Below are positions 12,921 to 21,378 of a stretch of DNA of 64,000 nucleotides, piece by piece (within the stretch, counting starts at the first letter, position 1; each line of letters opens with the position of its first letter). Source of the stretch: Clostridia bacterium (GTDB taxonomy: Bacteria; Bacillota; Clostridia; Oscillospirales; Acutalibacteraceae); contig JAFZIK010000046.1 of the NCBI GenBank assembly GCA_017554405.1, positions 62,001 through 126,000 on the forward strand. Direction: 5' to 3'. Position numbers and translations under genes: made by a program. The notes under the pieces are model-generated. The model searched no databases. It was given only the letters and a program-made list of their open reading frames with translations, and was not told the origin of the DNA.

Positions 12921-13352
12921 TATGCTCTGTATATCCTCTTCGGATAGCATTTTAATATTGTTATCCTTTAATACCTGTTCCGCCCTGTCGTTATGGCGGG
13001 CACGCAAAACAAGATACGCGCTGTCTCTGTTACCCGGCGTAACAAAGGCATACATATATTCAACGTTTATGCCGTTTTCGGTAAGGATCTCAAGCACCGT
13101 TGCAAGCGAGCCGGGCTTATCGGTAAGCTCAACACCGATAACGTTGTTGATTTTGTAAATAGTGTTATTGTTCTTTAACGCCTCAGCCGCCTTATCGATA
13201 TCGTCGACGATCATACGCAAAATGCCGAAATCCTGCGTATCGGCTATCGAGACGGCACGCATATTTATGTTATTTTCAAAGAGCAGGGAAGTGATCTTTG
13301 AAAGTGCGCCCTGCTTGTTTTCAACAAAAACAGAAAGTTGCTTTATAAACAT
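12918..13352 (-). CDS. Tandem ACT-domain protein
   Basis: A 144-residue protein made of two ACT domains: residues 1-70 (QLSVFVENKQGALSKITSLL) and 70-144 (VELTDKPGSLATVLEILTENG). The pattern is that of free-standing ACT proteins next to indolepyruvate oxidoreductase and PaaK genes, thought to sense amino acids or aromatic acids. There is no catalytic or DNA-binding domain. It starts at an ATG behind GAGGTG and is the last gene of the six-gene minus-strand cluster, 12 bp after the PaaK-type gene. A regulatory role is inferred from family and position. Confidence 0.85.
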   Translation of the reverse strand: MFIKQLSVFVENKQGALSKITSLLFENNINMRAVSIADTQDFGILRMIVDDIDKAAEALKNNNTIYKINNVIGVELTDKPGSLATVLEILTENGINVEYMYAFVTPGNRDSAYLVLRARHNDRAEQVLKDNNIKMLSEEDIQSI

Positions 13353-13364
13353 ACTAACACCTCA

Positions 13365-14669
13365 TTAAACTAAATTTCTGCGATCGATAACGCGCTTTGC
13401 CTTGCCCTCTGAACGCGCAATGCTTCCGGCCGATACGAAGGTCGCCTTTGCCGCTATACCTAAAACGGACTTAAGATTATCGGCAAGGGCTTTTTCTTTA
13501 GCGGAGATCTCCGAAATGGTATCCGAGAAGGTATCGTCTGTCATTTCAACCTGAACTTCGATAGTATCAAGAACGCCCTTGCGGTCAACTATTATCTGAT
13601 AGTTGGGTGAAAGATTCATCTGAAGAAGAACGGTTTCGATCTGGGACGGGAATACGTTAACGCCGCGGATGATAAGCATATCGTCAATTCTGCCCATCGG
13701 CTTGGACATACGAACGAACGTCCTGCCGCAGGCGCATTTTTCGTGGGTTATCGTTCCGATATCCTTAGTCCTGAAACGTATAAGCGGGAACGCTTCTTTC
13801 GTTATGCAAGTGAACACGATCTCACCCTTTTGACCGTCCGGCACAGGAAGATGAGTTTCGGGGTCGAGTATCTCTATAATAAAATGATCCTCGTTAACGT
13901 GCATACCTTTTTGCTCACTGCACTCATAGGCAACGCCCGGACCCATTATCTCGGTAAGGCCGTAGATATCGTATGCTTTGATATTAAGCGATTTTTCTAT
14001 CTCACGACGCATTTCCTCGGTCCAGGGCTCGGCGCCGAATATACCGGCGCGCAAAGGCAGTTTTGAAGTATCGATACCCGCTTTTTGGGCGGATTCACCG
14101 AGATACATTGCATATGAGGGGGTGCATGCGATAGCGTCCGACTCGAAATCCTGCAATATGGTAAGCTGGCGCGCCGTATTGCCGGAGGAGACCGGTATCG
14201 ATGTGCAACCGAGCCGGCGTGAACCCTCGGCAATTCCAAGACCGCCGGTAAACAGTCCGTAGCCGTAGGCAACGTGGACCTTATCCTCGCTCGTGATACC
14301 CGCCGCGGCAAGCTGACGAGCCACAATATCTCCCCAAATATCAAGGTCGTTTTGAGTGTATCCTACAACGATCTGCTTGCCGGTAGTGCCGGACGATGCG
14401 TGAAGCCGCATTACGTCCCTCATAGGCACCGCAAACATACCGTAAGGATACGTATCTCGCAGATCCTGCTTTGAAGTAAAGGGGAGCTTGTATAAATCCT
14501 CAATTCCTTTTATATCATCCGGCGTAACACCGGCTTCTTCCATTCGCGCTCTGTATATCGGAACACGCTCATAAACACGCTTAACCGTGTTTACAAGGCG
14601 CTCGTTCTGGAGCGCGGTTATTTTTTCTCTTGATGCCTGTTCGATCTCAGGCTGGTAGCAATAGCCCAT
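13365..14669 (-). CDS. paaK: Phenylacetate-CoA ligase family protein
   Basis: A 434-residue adenylate-forming enzyme of the PaaK type. The AMP-binding loop is ASSGTTGKQ near residue 93; YGLTEIMGPG and FRTKDIG follow, and the C-terminal domain carries DDMLIIRGVNVFPSQIE. Family members join aryl acids such as phenylacetate to CoA with ATP. Next to iorAB it could activate the aryl acids, or run in reverse to conserve energy from arylacetyl-CoA made by the oxidoreductase. Direction and substrate are inference. An excellent SD (AAAGGAGG) precedes the ATG. Confidence 0.88.
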   Translation of the reverse strand: MGYCYQPEIEQASREKITALQNERLVNTVKRVYERVPIYRARMEEAGVTPDDIKGIEDLYKLPFTSKQDLRDTYPYGMFAVPMRDVMRLHASSGTTGKQIVVGYTQNDLDIWGDIVARQLAAAGITSEDKVHVAYGYGLFTGGLGIAEGSRRLGCTSIPVSSGNTARQLTILQDFESDAIACTPSYAMYLGESAQKAGIDTSKLPLRAGIFGAEPWTEEMRREIEKSLNIKAYDIYGLTEIMGPGVAYECSEQKGMHVNEDHFIIEILDPETHLPVPDGQKGEIVFTCITKEAFPLIRFRTKDIGTITHEKCACGRTFVRMSKPMGRIDDMLIIRGVNVFPSQIETVLLQMNLSPNYQIIVDRKGVLDTIEVQVEMTDDTFSDTISEISAKEKALADNLKSVLGIAAKATFVSAGSIARSEGKAKRVIDRRNLV

Positions 14670-14685
14670 AAAATTCTAACCTCCT

Positions 14686-15258
14686 TTAATTTGATCTGCC
14701 CAGTAAAAATGCCGTTTTGTTCATCTGAGCAAATTTCGGGGCAACAGTTTCTTCTATCGCTTTTATCCAAACTTCCTCATTAAACGGAAAATAGTTTGAT
14801 AGTCTGCCCATAAGCACGATATTAACCGCCTTAACGCTGCCGGCTTTCTTTGCGAGCGAAAGCGCGTCGATCGCGTCCACCTTTATACCTTTGGCTTTAA
14901 GTTCTTCAAGTATGCCGTCAGGATAAGTTGCGGCACCGGTTATGACCGGCATAGGATCTATCTGTTGGGTATTAACAACGATTTGACCGCCAAGCTTTAA
15001 CATCGGCGCATGGCGAGCCGCTTCAAGTTTTTCAAAGGATATGATATAATCCGCTTCACCCTCGGATACCAAAGGCGAATATACCTTATCGCCGTAACGC
15101 ACGTAGGTTACTACCGAACCGCCGCGCTGGCTCATACCGTGGACCTCCGAAACCTTAACGTCGTAGCCCTCTTTGAGGAGAAGGTGGCCGAGAAGATTGC
15201 TGGCTAAAAGACTGCCTTGACCTCCAACGCCGACTATCATTATATTAACGGTTTTCAT
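14686..15258 (-). CDS. iorB: Indolepyruvate:ferredoxin oxidoreductase, beta subunit
   Basis: A 190-residue gamma-type 2-oxoacid oxidoreductase domain. It opens with VGVGGQGSLLASNLLG and has the HGMSQRGGSVVTYVRYG segment seen in IorB proteins. With IorA it decarboxylates aryl pyruvates (from Trp, Phe, Tyr) to aryl-acetyl-CoA and passes electrons to ferredoxin. The start overlaps the iorA end by 14 bp, behind AAAGGAGG, so the two subunits are translationally coupled as usual. Confidence 0.95.
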   Translation of the reverse strand: MKTVNIMIVGVGGQGSLLASNLLGHLLLKEGYDVKVSEVHGMSQRGGSVVTYVRYGDKVYSPLVSEGEADYIISFEKLEAARHAPMLKLGGQIVVNTQQIDPMPVITGAATYPDGILEELKAKGIKVDAIDALSLAKKAGSVKAVNIVLMGRLSNYFPFNEEVWIKAIEETVAPKFAQMNKTAFLLGRSN

Positions 15259-16996
15259 CGGTATTCGCCTCCTTTATCGCATCAAACGCACAAAGCTGCT
15301 CGCAAACGCCGCAACCCACGCACTGGGTAAAATCAATGGCGGCTTTGCCGTTCTTGATTGAAAGAGCGGGGCAGCCAAGGCGCATACAGCTCTTGCAGGA
15401 ACGGCATTTATCGGCGTCAACGATAAGCGCCGGTTTTGCCTTAACGTATTTAAGAAGCATGCAGGGTCTTCTTGAAATAATAACCGAAGGCTCGCGTGCG
15501 GCGAGTTCTTCCTTAACGGCTTTTTCGCATTCTGCAAGATCATAAGGGTCAACCACGCGAACGCGGTTAATGCCAAGCGCACCGCAAAGCTTTTCAAGGT
15601 CTACCTTAGCGGCGGGATCGCCTTTAATGTTATAACCGGTAGTAGGATTCTGCTGGTGACCGGTCATACCGGTAATTGAATTATCAAGAATGATAACAAC
15701 CGAATCAGAAGCGTTGTAAGCGATGTTTACAAGTCCAGTCATTCCCGAATGCATAAAGGTCGAATCACCTATAACGCAAACGGTTTTTTGCTCGCTCTCT
15801 GCACCGCGCGCCTTGTTAAATCCGTGAATACCAGAAACCGAAGCGCCCATACAAAGGGTGGAATCGAGGGCGCAAAGCGGGGGAGTGGCGCCAAGCGTAT
15901 AGCAACCGATATCGCCGAGAACGGTCAGCTTCATTTTTGCGAGGACGTAGTAAATACCCCTGTGGGGACAGCCCGGGCACATAACCGGCGGGCGGTTCGG
16001 GACCGGAGTATCAGCGCAGAGTTTTTCTTCATCCTTATCAAGAAGGATCTTCTTTATATCCTTTTGCGAAAACTCGCCGATATTTGAAAACAGAGATTTG
16101 CCCTCAGGTTCAAGACCTATGTTTCTTAAATGGTTTTCGATTATCGGGTCAAGCTCTTCAACAACTATGAGCCGTTTCACCTTACCGGCAAAATCTATAA
16201 GAGATTTTACCGGCATGGGGTTTATAAGACCTAACTTATAAACCGATACGGTATCGCCGAAAACCTCTTTAACATACTGATAACAGGTGCCTGAGGTAAC
16301 TATACCTATTTCGGAACCGGGGGCGATAAACACCTTGTTAAAATCGCAGTTTTCCGCAAAAGCGGTCAGCATTTCAGTCCGTTTTTCAACTACCGGGTGC
16401 TTTTTCTTTGCGTAACCAGGCATCATAATATACTTTTCGGGCTGTTTCTCATAAGGAAGCAGATCCATATTATCGCGTTCGCCCGTATCAACAATGCTCT
16501 GGCAGTGGGCTATCCTTGTGCACATCCTCATCATAACCGGAGTATCATACTTTTCGGATAACTCGAAAGCCGCTTTAGCAAAGTTGTAAGCTTCTGACGA
16601 ATCGGCAGGCTCGAGCATCGGCACCTTTGCGGCGATAGCGTAATGGCGCGAATCCTGCTCATTCTGCGATGAATGCATAGCGGGATCATCCGCAACGCAG
16701 ATCAACATACCCGCCCTGACGCCTGTATAAGACATTGTAAATAGCGGATCGGCGGCAACGTTTAATCCAACGTGTTTCATAGCGCAAGCCGACCTTGCAC
16801 CTGCCAGGGAAGCACCGAATGCAACCTCGGTCGCGACCTTTTCGTTCGGCGCCCACTCGCAATAAATCTCATCATACTTTGCGGCGAACTCCGTTATCTC
16901 GGTCGACGGTGTTCCCGGATAACTTGATACAACGCGAACACCCGCTTCATAGAGCCCTCGCGCAACAGCGGCGTTGCCGATAAGTAACTGTTTCAT
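15245..16996 (-). CDS. iorA: Indolepyruvate:ferredoxin oxidoreductase, alpha subunit
   Basis: A 583-residue IorA. The N-terminal pyrimidine-binding half carries VVSSYPGTPSTEI. The thiamine-diphosphate domain holds CPGCPHRG and GDSTFMHSG followed by LDNSITGMTGHQ. The C-terminus carries two 4Fe-4S sites, CRSCKSCMRLGCP and CVGCGVCEQLC. The protein supplies TPP chemistry and iron-sulfur electron transfer for aryl pyruvate oxidation. It sits directly upstream of iorB. The start at ATG 16996 has AAAGGAA upstream. Specificity among aryl pyruvates cannot be told from sequence. Confidence 0.96.
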   Translation of the reverse strand: MKQLLIGNAAVARGLYEAGVRVVSSYPGTPSTEITEFAAKYDEIYCEWAPNEKVATEVAFGASLAGARSACAMKHVGLNVAADPLFTMSYTGVRAGMLICVADDPAMHSSQNEQDSRHYAIAAKVPMLEPADSSEAYNFAKAAFELSEKYDTPVMMRMCTRIAHCQSIVDTGERDNMDLLPYEKQPEKYIMMPGYAKKKHPVVEKRTEMLTAFAENCDFNKVFIAPGSEIGIVTSGTCYQYVKEVFGDTVSVYKLGLINPMPVKSLIDFAGKVKRLIVVEELDPIIENHLRNIGLEPEGKSLFSNIGEFSQKDIKKILLDKDEEKLCADTPVPNRPPVMCPGCPHRGIYYVLAKMKLTVLGDIGCYTLGATPPLCALDSTLCMGASVSGIHGFNKARGAESEQKTVCVIGDSTFMHSGMTGLVNIAYNASDSVVIILDNSITGMTGHQQNPTTGYNIKGDPAAKVDLEKLCGALGINRVRVVDPYDLAECEKAVKEELAAREPSVIISRRPCMLLKYVKAKPALIVDADKCRSCKSCMRLGCPALSIKNGKAAIDFTQCVGCGVCEQLCAFDAIKEANTDENR

Positions 16997-17017
16997 AATG
17001 AATTTCCTTTCAGCCGA

Positions 17018-18655
17018 TCAGGCTTTATTCTGCGCATCAACAAGATTTGCGGCGCCATATATCTTTCTGAGTTTGGGTTTTTCTATCTTGCCGGTAGCAT
17101 TGCGCGGGACCTTTGCAAGAATAAACTTTTTCGGGCGTTTATATCTCGGTAGCTGGTGACAATAGGTTTCAAGATCGCTCTCGGTGCAGGTGTGACCCTC
17201 TTTGATCTCAACTATCGCCGCGGCGATCTCACCGAGGCGGTTATCCGGAAGCCCGATGACCGCAACGTCCTTAACGTCGGGGTGGGAGGAGATAAAGTCT
17301 TCAATCTGGACCGGATAAATGTTTTCGCCGCCGGAGATTATAACGTCCTTTTTGCGGTCAACAAGGTAAATAAAGCCCTCGTTGTCCTGCATAGCCATAT
17401 CGCCGGTAAATAGCCAACCGTCCTTCAGTGTCTGCTCGGTCGCCTTCGGATCGTTATAGTATTCGACCATAACGCCGTCGCCCTTAACGCAAAGCTCGCC
17501 AACGTCGCCCGGATTTACGGGCATTCCTTTTTCATCAACAATCTTTACCTGCCAGCCGTATCCGGCGATACCGATAGCGCCGACCTTACGGGTGTTCTCA
17601 ACTCCGAGGTGAACGCAGCCGGGACCGATCGATTCCGAAAGTCCGTAATTGGTGTCATACTGCATATTGGGGAAGTATTTAAGCCAGCGTTTAACAAGAC
17701 TTTGCGGAACGGGCTGTGCGCCGATGTGCATAAGGCGAAGCTGATCGAGCTTATAATCCTTAAGACTAATTGCTCCGTTATCAAGCGCTAAAAGGATATC
17801 CTGCGCCCATGGGACCAAAAGCCAAAGGATAGTGCATTGTTCATCCGATGCGGTCTTAAGTATGTATTCAGGTTTTGTGCCTTTAAGAAGCACAGCCTTG
17901 CCGCCGGAAAGCAGCGAGCCGAACCAGTGCATTTTCGCGCCGGTGTGATAAAGCGGGGGAATGCATAAAAACACGTCGTCTTTGGTCTGACCGTGATGAT
18001 TCTGCTCGACCTTACATGAATGCATAAGCGCCTTGTGGCGGTGAAGTATCGCTTTCGGGAATCCTGTTGTTCCGGAAGAAAAGTAAATCGCCGCAAAGTC
18101 ATCATCGGTTATCTCTATTTCGGGTTTCGTAGAAGGCATATCCGCCGTCATATCCTTATAATCCTCCGCAAAGGAAGGGAAGGGGCCGTCGCCCGCGAAT
18201 ATCATATGGCATTTGCCGCTTATCGACTCGTAGATCTCTTCGATCCTTCCGATAAATTCCGGTCCGAAAATCAGAACGTTTACTTCGGATAACCTTGCGC
18301 AGTATTCGATCTCGCTTGCGGTAAACCGGAAATTAAAGGGCACTGCAAGGGCGCCGGTCTTAAGTATACCGAAATATATCGGTAGCCATTCTATGCAGTT
18401 CATAAGTAAAATGCCTACTTTATCGCCCTTTTTGATACCGCGCTTTATAAGGAGATTTGCAAAACGGTTTGCCTTTTCGTCAAATACCTGCCAGGTTATC
18501 TCGCGGCGAAAATACGGCGAATCTGTAGGCTGAATAAGATCGTATTCCTTATAGGATAACTTTCTTGTTTCTTTCATTTCGGGATTGATTTCAACCAAAC
18601 ATACCATATCCGGCGTGTTTAAGGCATTTTGTTCAAGAAGTTTTGTAATAGGCAT
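17018..18655 (-). CDS. AMP-dependent acyl-CoA synthetase
   Basis: A 545-residue ANL-superfamily ligase. The signatures are complete: FSSGTTGFPKAIL near residue 192, YGLSESIGPG, FTGDMAMQDNEGF and the hinge/catalytic region DRKKDVIISGGENIYP, with a C-terminal GKIEKPKLRK holding the catalytic Lys. Such enzymes form acyl- or aryl-CoA from acid, ATP and CoA. It lies between the symporter and iorA, so the pair may import and activate an aromatic or related carboxylate. This makes two separate CoA ligases in one cluster. The substrate is unknown. Confidence 0.88.
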   Translation of the reverse strand: MPITKLLEQNALNTPDMVCLVEINPEMKETRKLSYKEYDLIQPTDSPYFRREITWQVFDEKANRFANLLIKRGIKKGDKVGILLMNCIEWLPIYFGILKTGALAVPFNFRFTASEIEYCARLSEVNVLIFGPEFIGRIEEIYESISGKCHMIFAGDGPFPSFAEDYKDMTADMPSTKPEIEITDDDFAAIYFSSGTTGFPKAILHRHKALMHSCKVEQNHHGQTKDDVFLCIPPLYHTGAKMHWFGSLLSGGKAVLLKGTKPEYILKTASDEQCTILWLLVPWAQDILLALDNGAISLKDYKLDQLRLMHIGAQPVPQSLVKRWLKYFPNMQYDTNYGLSESIGPGCVHLGVENTRKVGAIGIAGYGWQVKIVDEKGMPVNPGDVGELCVKGDGVMVEYYNDPKATEQTLKDGWLFTGDMAMQDNEGFIYLVDRKKDVIISGGENIYPVQIEDFISSHPDVKDVAVIGLPDNRLGEIAAAIVEIKEGHTCTESDLETYCHQLPRYKRPKKFILAKVPRNATGKIEKPKLRKIYGAANLVDAQNKA

Positions 18656-18671
18656 TTATAATTCCCCTAAC

Positions 18672-20267
18672 TTAGTTTTCTTCGTCAATTTTAAGCGCTT
18701 CGGTCGCCTTGACCGTTACGGTTTGCTTGTAACATGAGAATATTTCTTCAAGGCGTTCTTTTGATTGCCGCTTTGTAAATAAGCTTACTATCGGAACGAT
18801 AACAATGCTTAAGATCATCGCTATGGAACCCGAATGTATCGAGGTTTTAAATACGATATTATCAAGAAACGCAACGCCGAAGCTGTATTTTGTTAAACTG
18901 ATTACCAGTTGGATCAGACTGATCGAAATACCGGTAATAAAACTGCAGCATACTGCCGCGCGTGTAATTCTTTTGCTGTAAAGTCCCCACAGGAACGGAC
19001 CTATAAACGCGCCGGCAAGCGCACCCCAGGAAACACCCATAAGGTTTGCTATAAAGGTTACCGACGTTCCGCCCGCCGAATTTACCTGGAAAATCGCTAT
19101 AAGCGCTGAGAGCAGAACAAAGAAAACGATAAGCAAGCGCATTACGAGCATTTTGCCCTTTTCGGTAAGCGCTTTTTTCTTTAGCGGAGCTATAAGATCG
19201 AGCGTTACTGTTGAACCGGAAGTAAGAACAAGTGAAGAAAGGGTGGACATTGACGCCGAAAGAACGAGAACAAGAACAATACCTATAATGATAGGTCCTA
19301 AGTTTTCAAGCATTTTTGGCACCAGAGTATCATAGGAAACTACCTTGCCTTCAATACCCGGCTTGCCTCCGACGTTTTCGGCAAACAGCCGAGAAAAGCC
19401 GCCGAGGAAATAACATCCGCCGGCAACAACAACGGCAAATATCGTTGAGATAACCGTGCCTTTTTTGATAGAATCCTCATCCTTGATGGCATAGAATTTG
19501 CCGACCATCTGCGGCAGACCCCAAGTGCCGAGAGAAGTAAGTATCACAACGAAGGTAAGGAAAAGCAGATCCGGTCCGAAGAACGAGGTGTATTTCCAAC
19601 CGGATTCGGTTGCAAGCTTTTCGATCGAAGCTGAAAATCCGCCGTTTTTGCCAAGCACCGCGGCTATAACCGCGATAATACCGCCGAGCATAAATATACC
19701 CTGGATAAAATCGTTCATCGCGGTAGCCATATATCCGCCAAGCAGAACGTAAACGCAGGTCAGAACCGACATAATGATAATGCAAACGGTATAGTTTACG
19801 TTCGGAAAAGCCATATTGAAAAGGCGCGATAAGCCGTTATAAAGCGAAGCAGTATAAGGAATTAGAAAGACAAAAACGATTATCGCGGAAAAAAGCTTTA
19901 ACGCCTTTGAATCGTAGCGTGATTCAAAGAACTCCGGCATAGTTTTACTGCTTAAATGATGGGTCATGATCCTGGTGCGCCGCCCGAGAACTACCCAGGG
20001 CAAAAGCGAACCTATAAATGCGTTGCCAAGACCTATCCAGGTTGAAGAAATACCGAAATTCCAACCGAACTGACCGGCGTATCCAACAAATATAACAGCG
20101 GAAAAATAGGAGGTTCCGAATGCAAACGCTGTAAGCCACGGACCGGCGCCGCGGGAGCCCAATACAAATCCTTCAACACTCGCGGCTTTCTTACGGTAGT
20201 AAAAACCCACCGCGATCATAACCGCGAAAAAGGCTATCAAGCAAAGAATGTAAATCAAAATATCCAT
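18672..20267 (-). CDS. Sodium:solute symporter family transporter
   Basis: A 531-residue SSS-family protein with about thirteen hydrophobic segments. It begins with an N-terminal membrane helix, then RGAGPWLTAFAFGTSYFSAVIFVG, the region that binds Na+ and substrate in this family. MATAMNDFIQG and LSASMSTLSSLVLTSGS further along match SSS signatures; the latter contains Na2-site residues. It is the first gene of the aryl-pyruvate cluster, so import of an aromatic acid or amino acid is a reasonable inference, but SSS substrates range from sugars to proline. It starts at an ATG behind AAAGGAA. Confidence 0.88.
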   Translation of the reverse strand: MDILIYILCLIAFFAVMIAVGFYYRKKAASVEGFVLGSRGAGPWLTAFAFGTSYFSAVIFVGYAGQFGWNFGISSTWIGLGNAFIGSLLPWVVLGRRTRIMTHHLSSKTMPEFFESRYDSKALKLFSAIIVFVFLIPYTASLYNGLSRLFNMAFPNVNYTVCIIIMSVLTCVYVLLGGYMATAMNDFIQGIFMLGGIIAVIAAVLGKNGGFSASIEKLATESGWKYTSFFGPDLLFLTFVVILTSLGTWGLPQMVGKFYAIKDEDSIKKGTVISTIFAVVVAGGCYFLGGFSRLFAENVGGKPGIEGKVVSYDTLVPKMLENLGPIIIGIVLVLVLSASMSTLSSLVLTSGSTVTLDLIAPLKKKALTEKGKMLVMRLLIVFFVLLSALIAIFQVNSAGGTSVTFIANLMGVSWGALAGAFIGPFLWGLYSKRITRAAVCCSFITGISISLIQLVISLTKYSFGVAFLDNIVFKTSIHSGSIAMILSIVIVPIVSLFTKRQSKERLEEIFSCYKQTVTVKATEALKIDEEN

Positions 20268-20268
20268 A

Positions 20269-20297
20269 TTGATTTTTTCCTTTCTTTATAGTAGATT
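20269..20297 (+). promoter_or_regulatory. Possible promoter for the amidohydrolase
   Basis: TTGATT (20269-20274), a 17-nt spacer, TAGATT (20292-20297). It overlaps a minus-strand promoter at 20285-20313. Confidence 0.4.
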
Positions 20298-20313
20298 ATT
20301 AATTGGATTGTAA
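20285..20313 (-). promoter_or_regulatory. Possible promoter for the aryl-pyruvate cluster
   Basis: On the minus strand TTACAA (20308-20313), a 17-nt spacer and TATAAA (20285-20290), just upstream of the symporter gene. Confidence 0.45.
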
Positions 20314-20337
20314 CATGTTTAACAGAGGAGTTATAAA

Positions 20338-21141
20338 ATGATAATAGATGCTCACACTCACGTTTTTCCCGAACGTATAGCCGAAAACGCCATAAGAACG
20401 CTTGAAACAATAGGGAAGGAAAAGGCGGTGATCGGCGGCACGGCAAACGATCTTATAAACGCCATGGACCTGTCCGGCGTGGATAAATCGGTAATACTCC
20501 CGGTAGTTACAAAGCCGCAACAGTTTGAAAGCATTTTTAACTTTGCAAAGGAACTTGCCGCAAAAAAAAGATTTATCGTATTTGCGGGGATCCACCCACT
20601 TTGTGAAAATATTAACAAACTTCTTGATCTGATAGCGGAAAACGGTTTTAAGGGAGTAAAACTGCACCCGGATTACCAGCAAACCGATATTACCGACGAG
20701 GGATACATAAGGATACTTGAGGGTTGCCGCAAGCGCGGGCTGATAGCGGTAATTCATGCCGGCGTTGATCCCGCATATCCAGATCACGTGCACTGTCCGC
20801 CCGAAGCATCGGCTCAAGTGGTGCGCGAGCTTACAATTAGTGAACCGTTTATCGTATTAGCGCATTTAGGCGGAACGAAGCAGATAGACGAGGTCGAATC
20901 TCATTTGATAGGATTACCGGTCTACATGGATACATCCTTTGTGCTTGATTCTATCGAACGAGAAAGAGTGTGCGATTTAATAGAATCACACGGATATGAA
21001 AGAATACTGTTTGCAACCGACAGTCCCTGGAGAAATGCAAAACAATACGTAAGCATTATAAAATCATTACCGCTAAGCAAAACGGAACAAGATGCGATCC
21101 TCGGGAACAACTGCGTAAAACTATTAAAAGGAAATATATAA
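20338..21141 (+). CDS. Amidohydrolase family (Amidohydro_2-like) metal-dependent hydrolase
   Basis: A 267-residue TIM-barrel hydrolase. Metal ligands in the usual order: DAHTHVF at residues 4-10, HAGVD near 140, AHLGG near 179, and ATDSPW near 223 for the final Asp; GVKLHPDYQ is the usual beta-strand segment before the second His. Family members include decarboxylases and hydrolases of aromatic acids as well as uncharacterised enzymes. It is divergent from the aryl-pyruvate cluster with a shared promoter region, which hints at related metabolism, but this is weak. The ATG has GAGGAG upstream. Confidence 0.8.
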   Translation: MIIDAHTHVFPERIAENAIRTLETIGKEKAVIGGTANDLINAMDLSGVDKSVILPVVTKPQQFESIFNFAKELAAKKRFIVFAGIHPLCENINKLLDLIAENGFKGVKLHPDYQQTDITDEGYIRILEGCRKRGLIAVIHAGVDPAYPDHVHCPPEASAQVVRELTISEPFIVLAHLGGTKQIDEVESHLIGLPVYMDTSFVLDSIERERVCDLIESHGYERILFATDSPWRNAKQYVSIIKSLPLSKTEQDAILGNNCVKLLKGNI

Positions 21142-21241
21142 GTAAATAATATTCTATTATTAACACCGTATACCGCAAATGTCAATAAAAAATCGTATAA
21201 AACCCAAGGTTTTAAGGACTTTGGGCTTTAACCAGTCCCCT

Positions 21242-21273
21242 CAATTATACAAAACATTGATTTTGTATAATTG
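21242..21273. repeat. Perfect 13-bp inverted repeat
   Basis: CAATTATACAAAA (21242-21254) and TTTTGTATAATTG (21261-21273) flank CATTGA. It lies between the amidohydrolase and the xerD-like gene. It is AT-rich and lacks an adjoining T run, so it could be a protein-binding site or a weak terminator. Confidence 0.5.
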
Positions 21274-21338
21274 GATATGATTTTTTGGGGGTCGTTTATC
21301 AAAAGTTGCCGTTATCATCCCCCGGGGTCAAAATAAAA

Positions 21339-21378
21339 AAAATAGAACCGATACGATAATCACGAACGGTTCTATTTT
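21339..21378 (-). terminator. Terminator of the spoIIM-xerD operon
   Basis: AAAATAGAACCG (21339-21350) pairs with CGGTTCTATTTT (21367-21378); on the minus strand a long T run follows. The stem includes the stop codon of the recombinase gene. Confidence 0.85.

Noticed and set aside
20299..20817. Minus-strand 172-residue frame opposite the amidohydrolase
   Set aside because: It is antisense to a well-conserved gene, has no SD and no recognisable domain.
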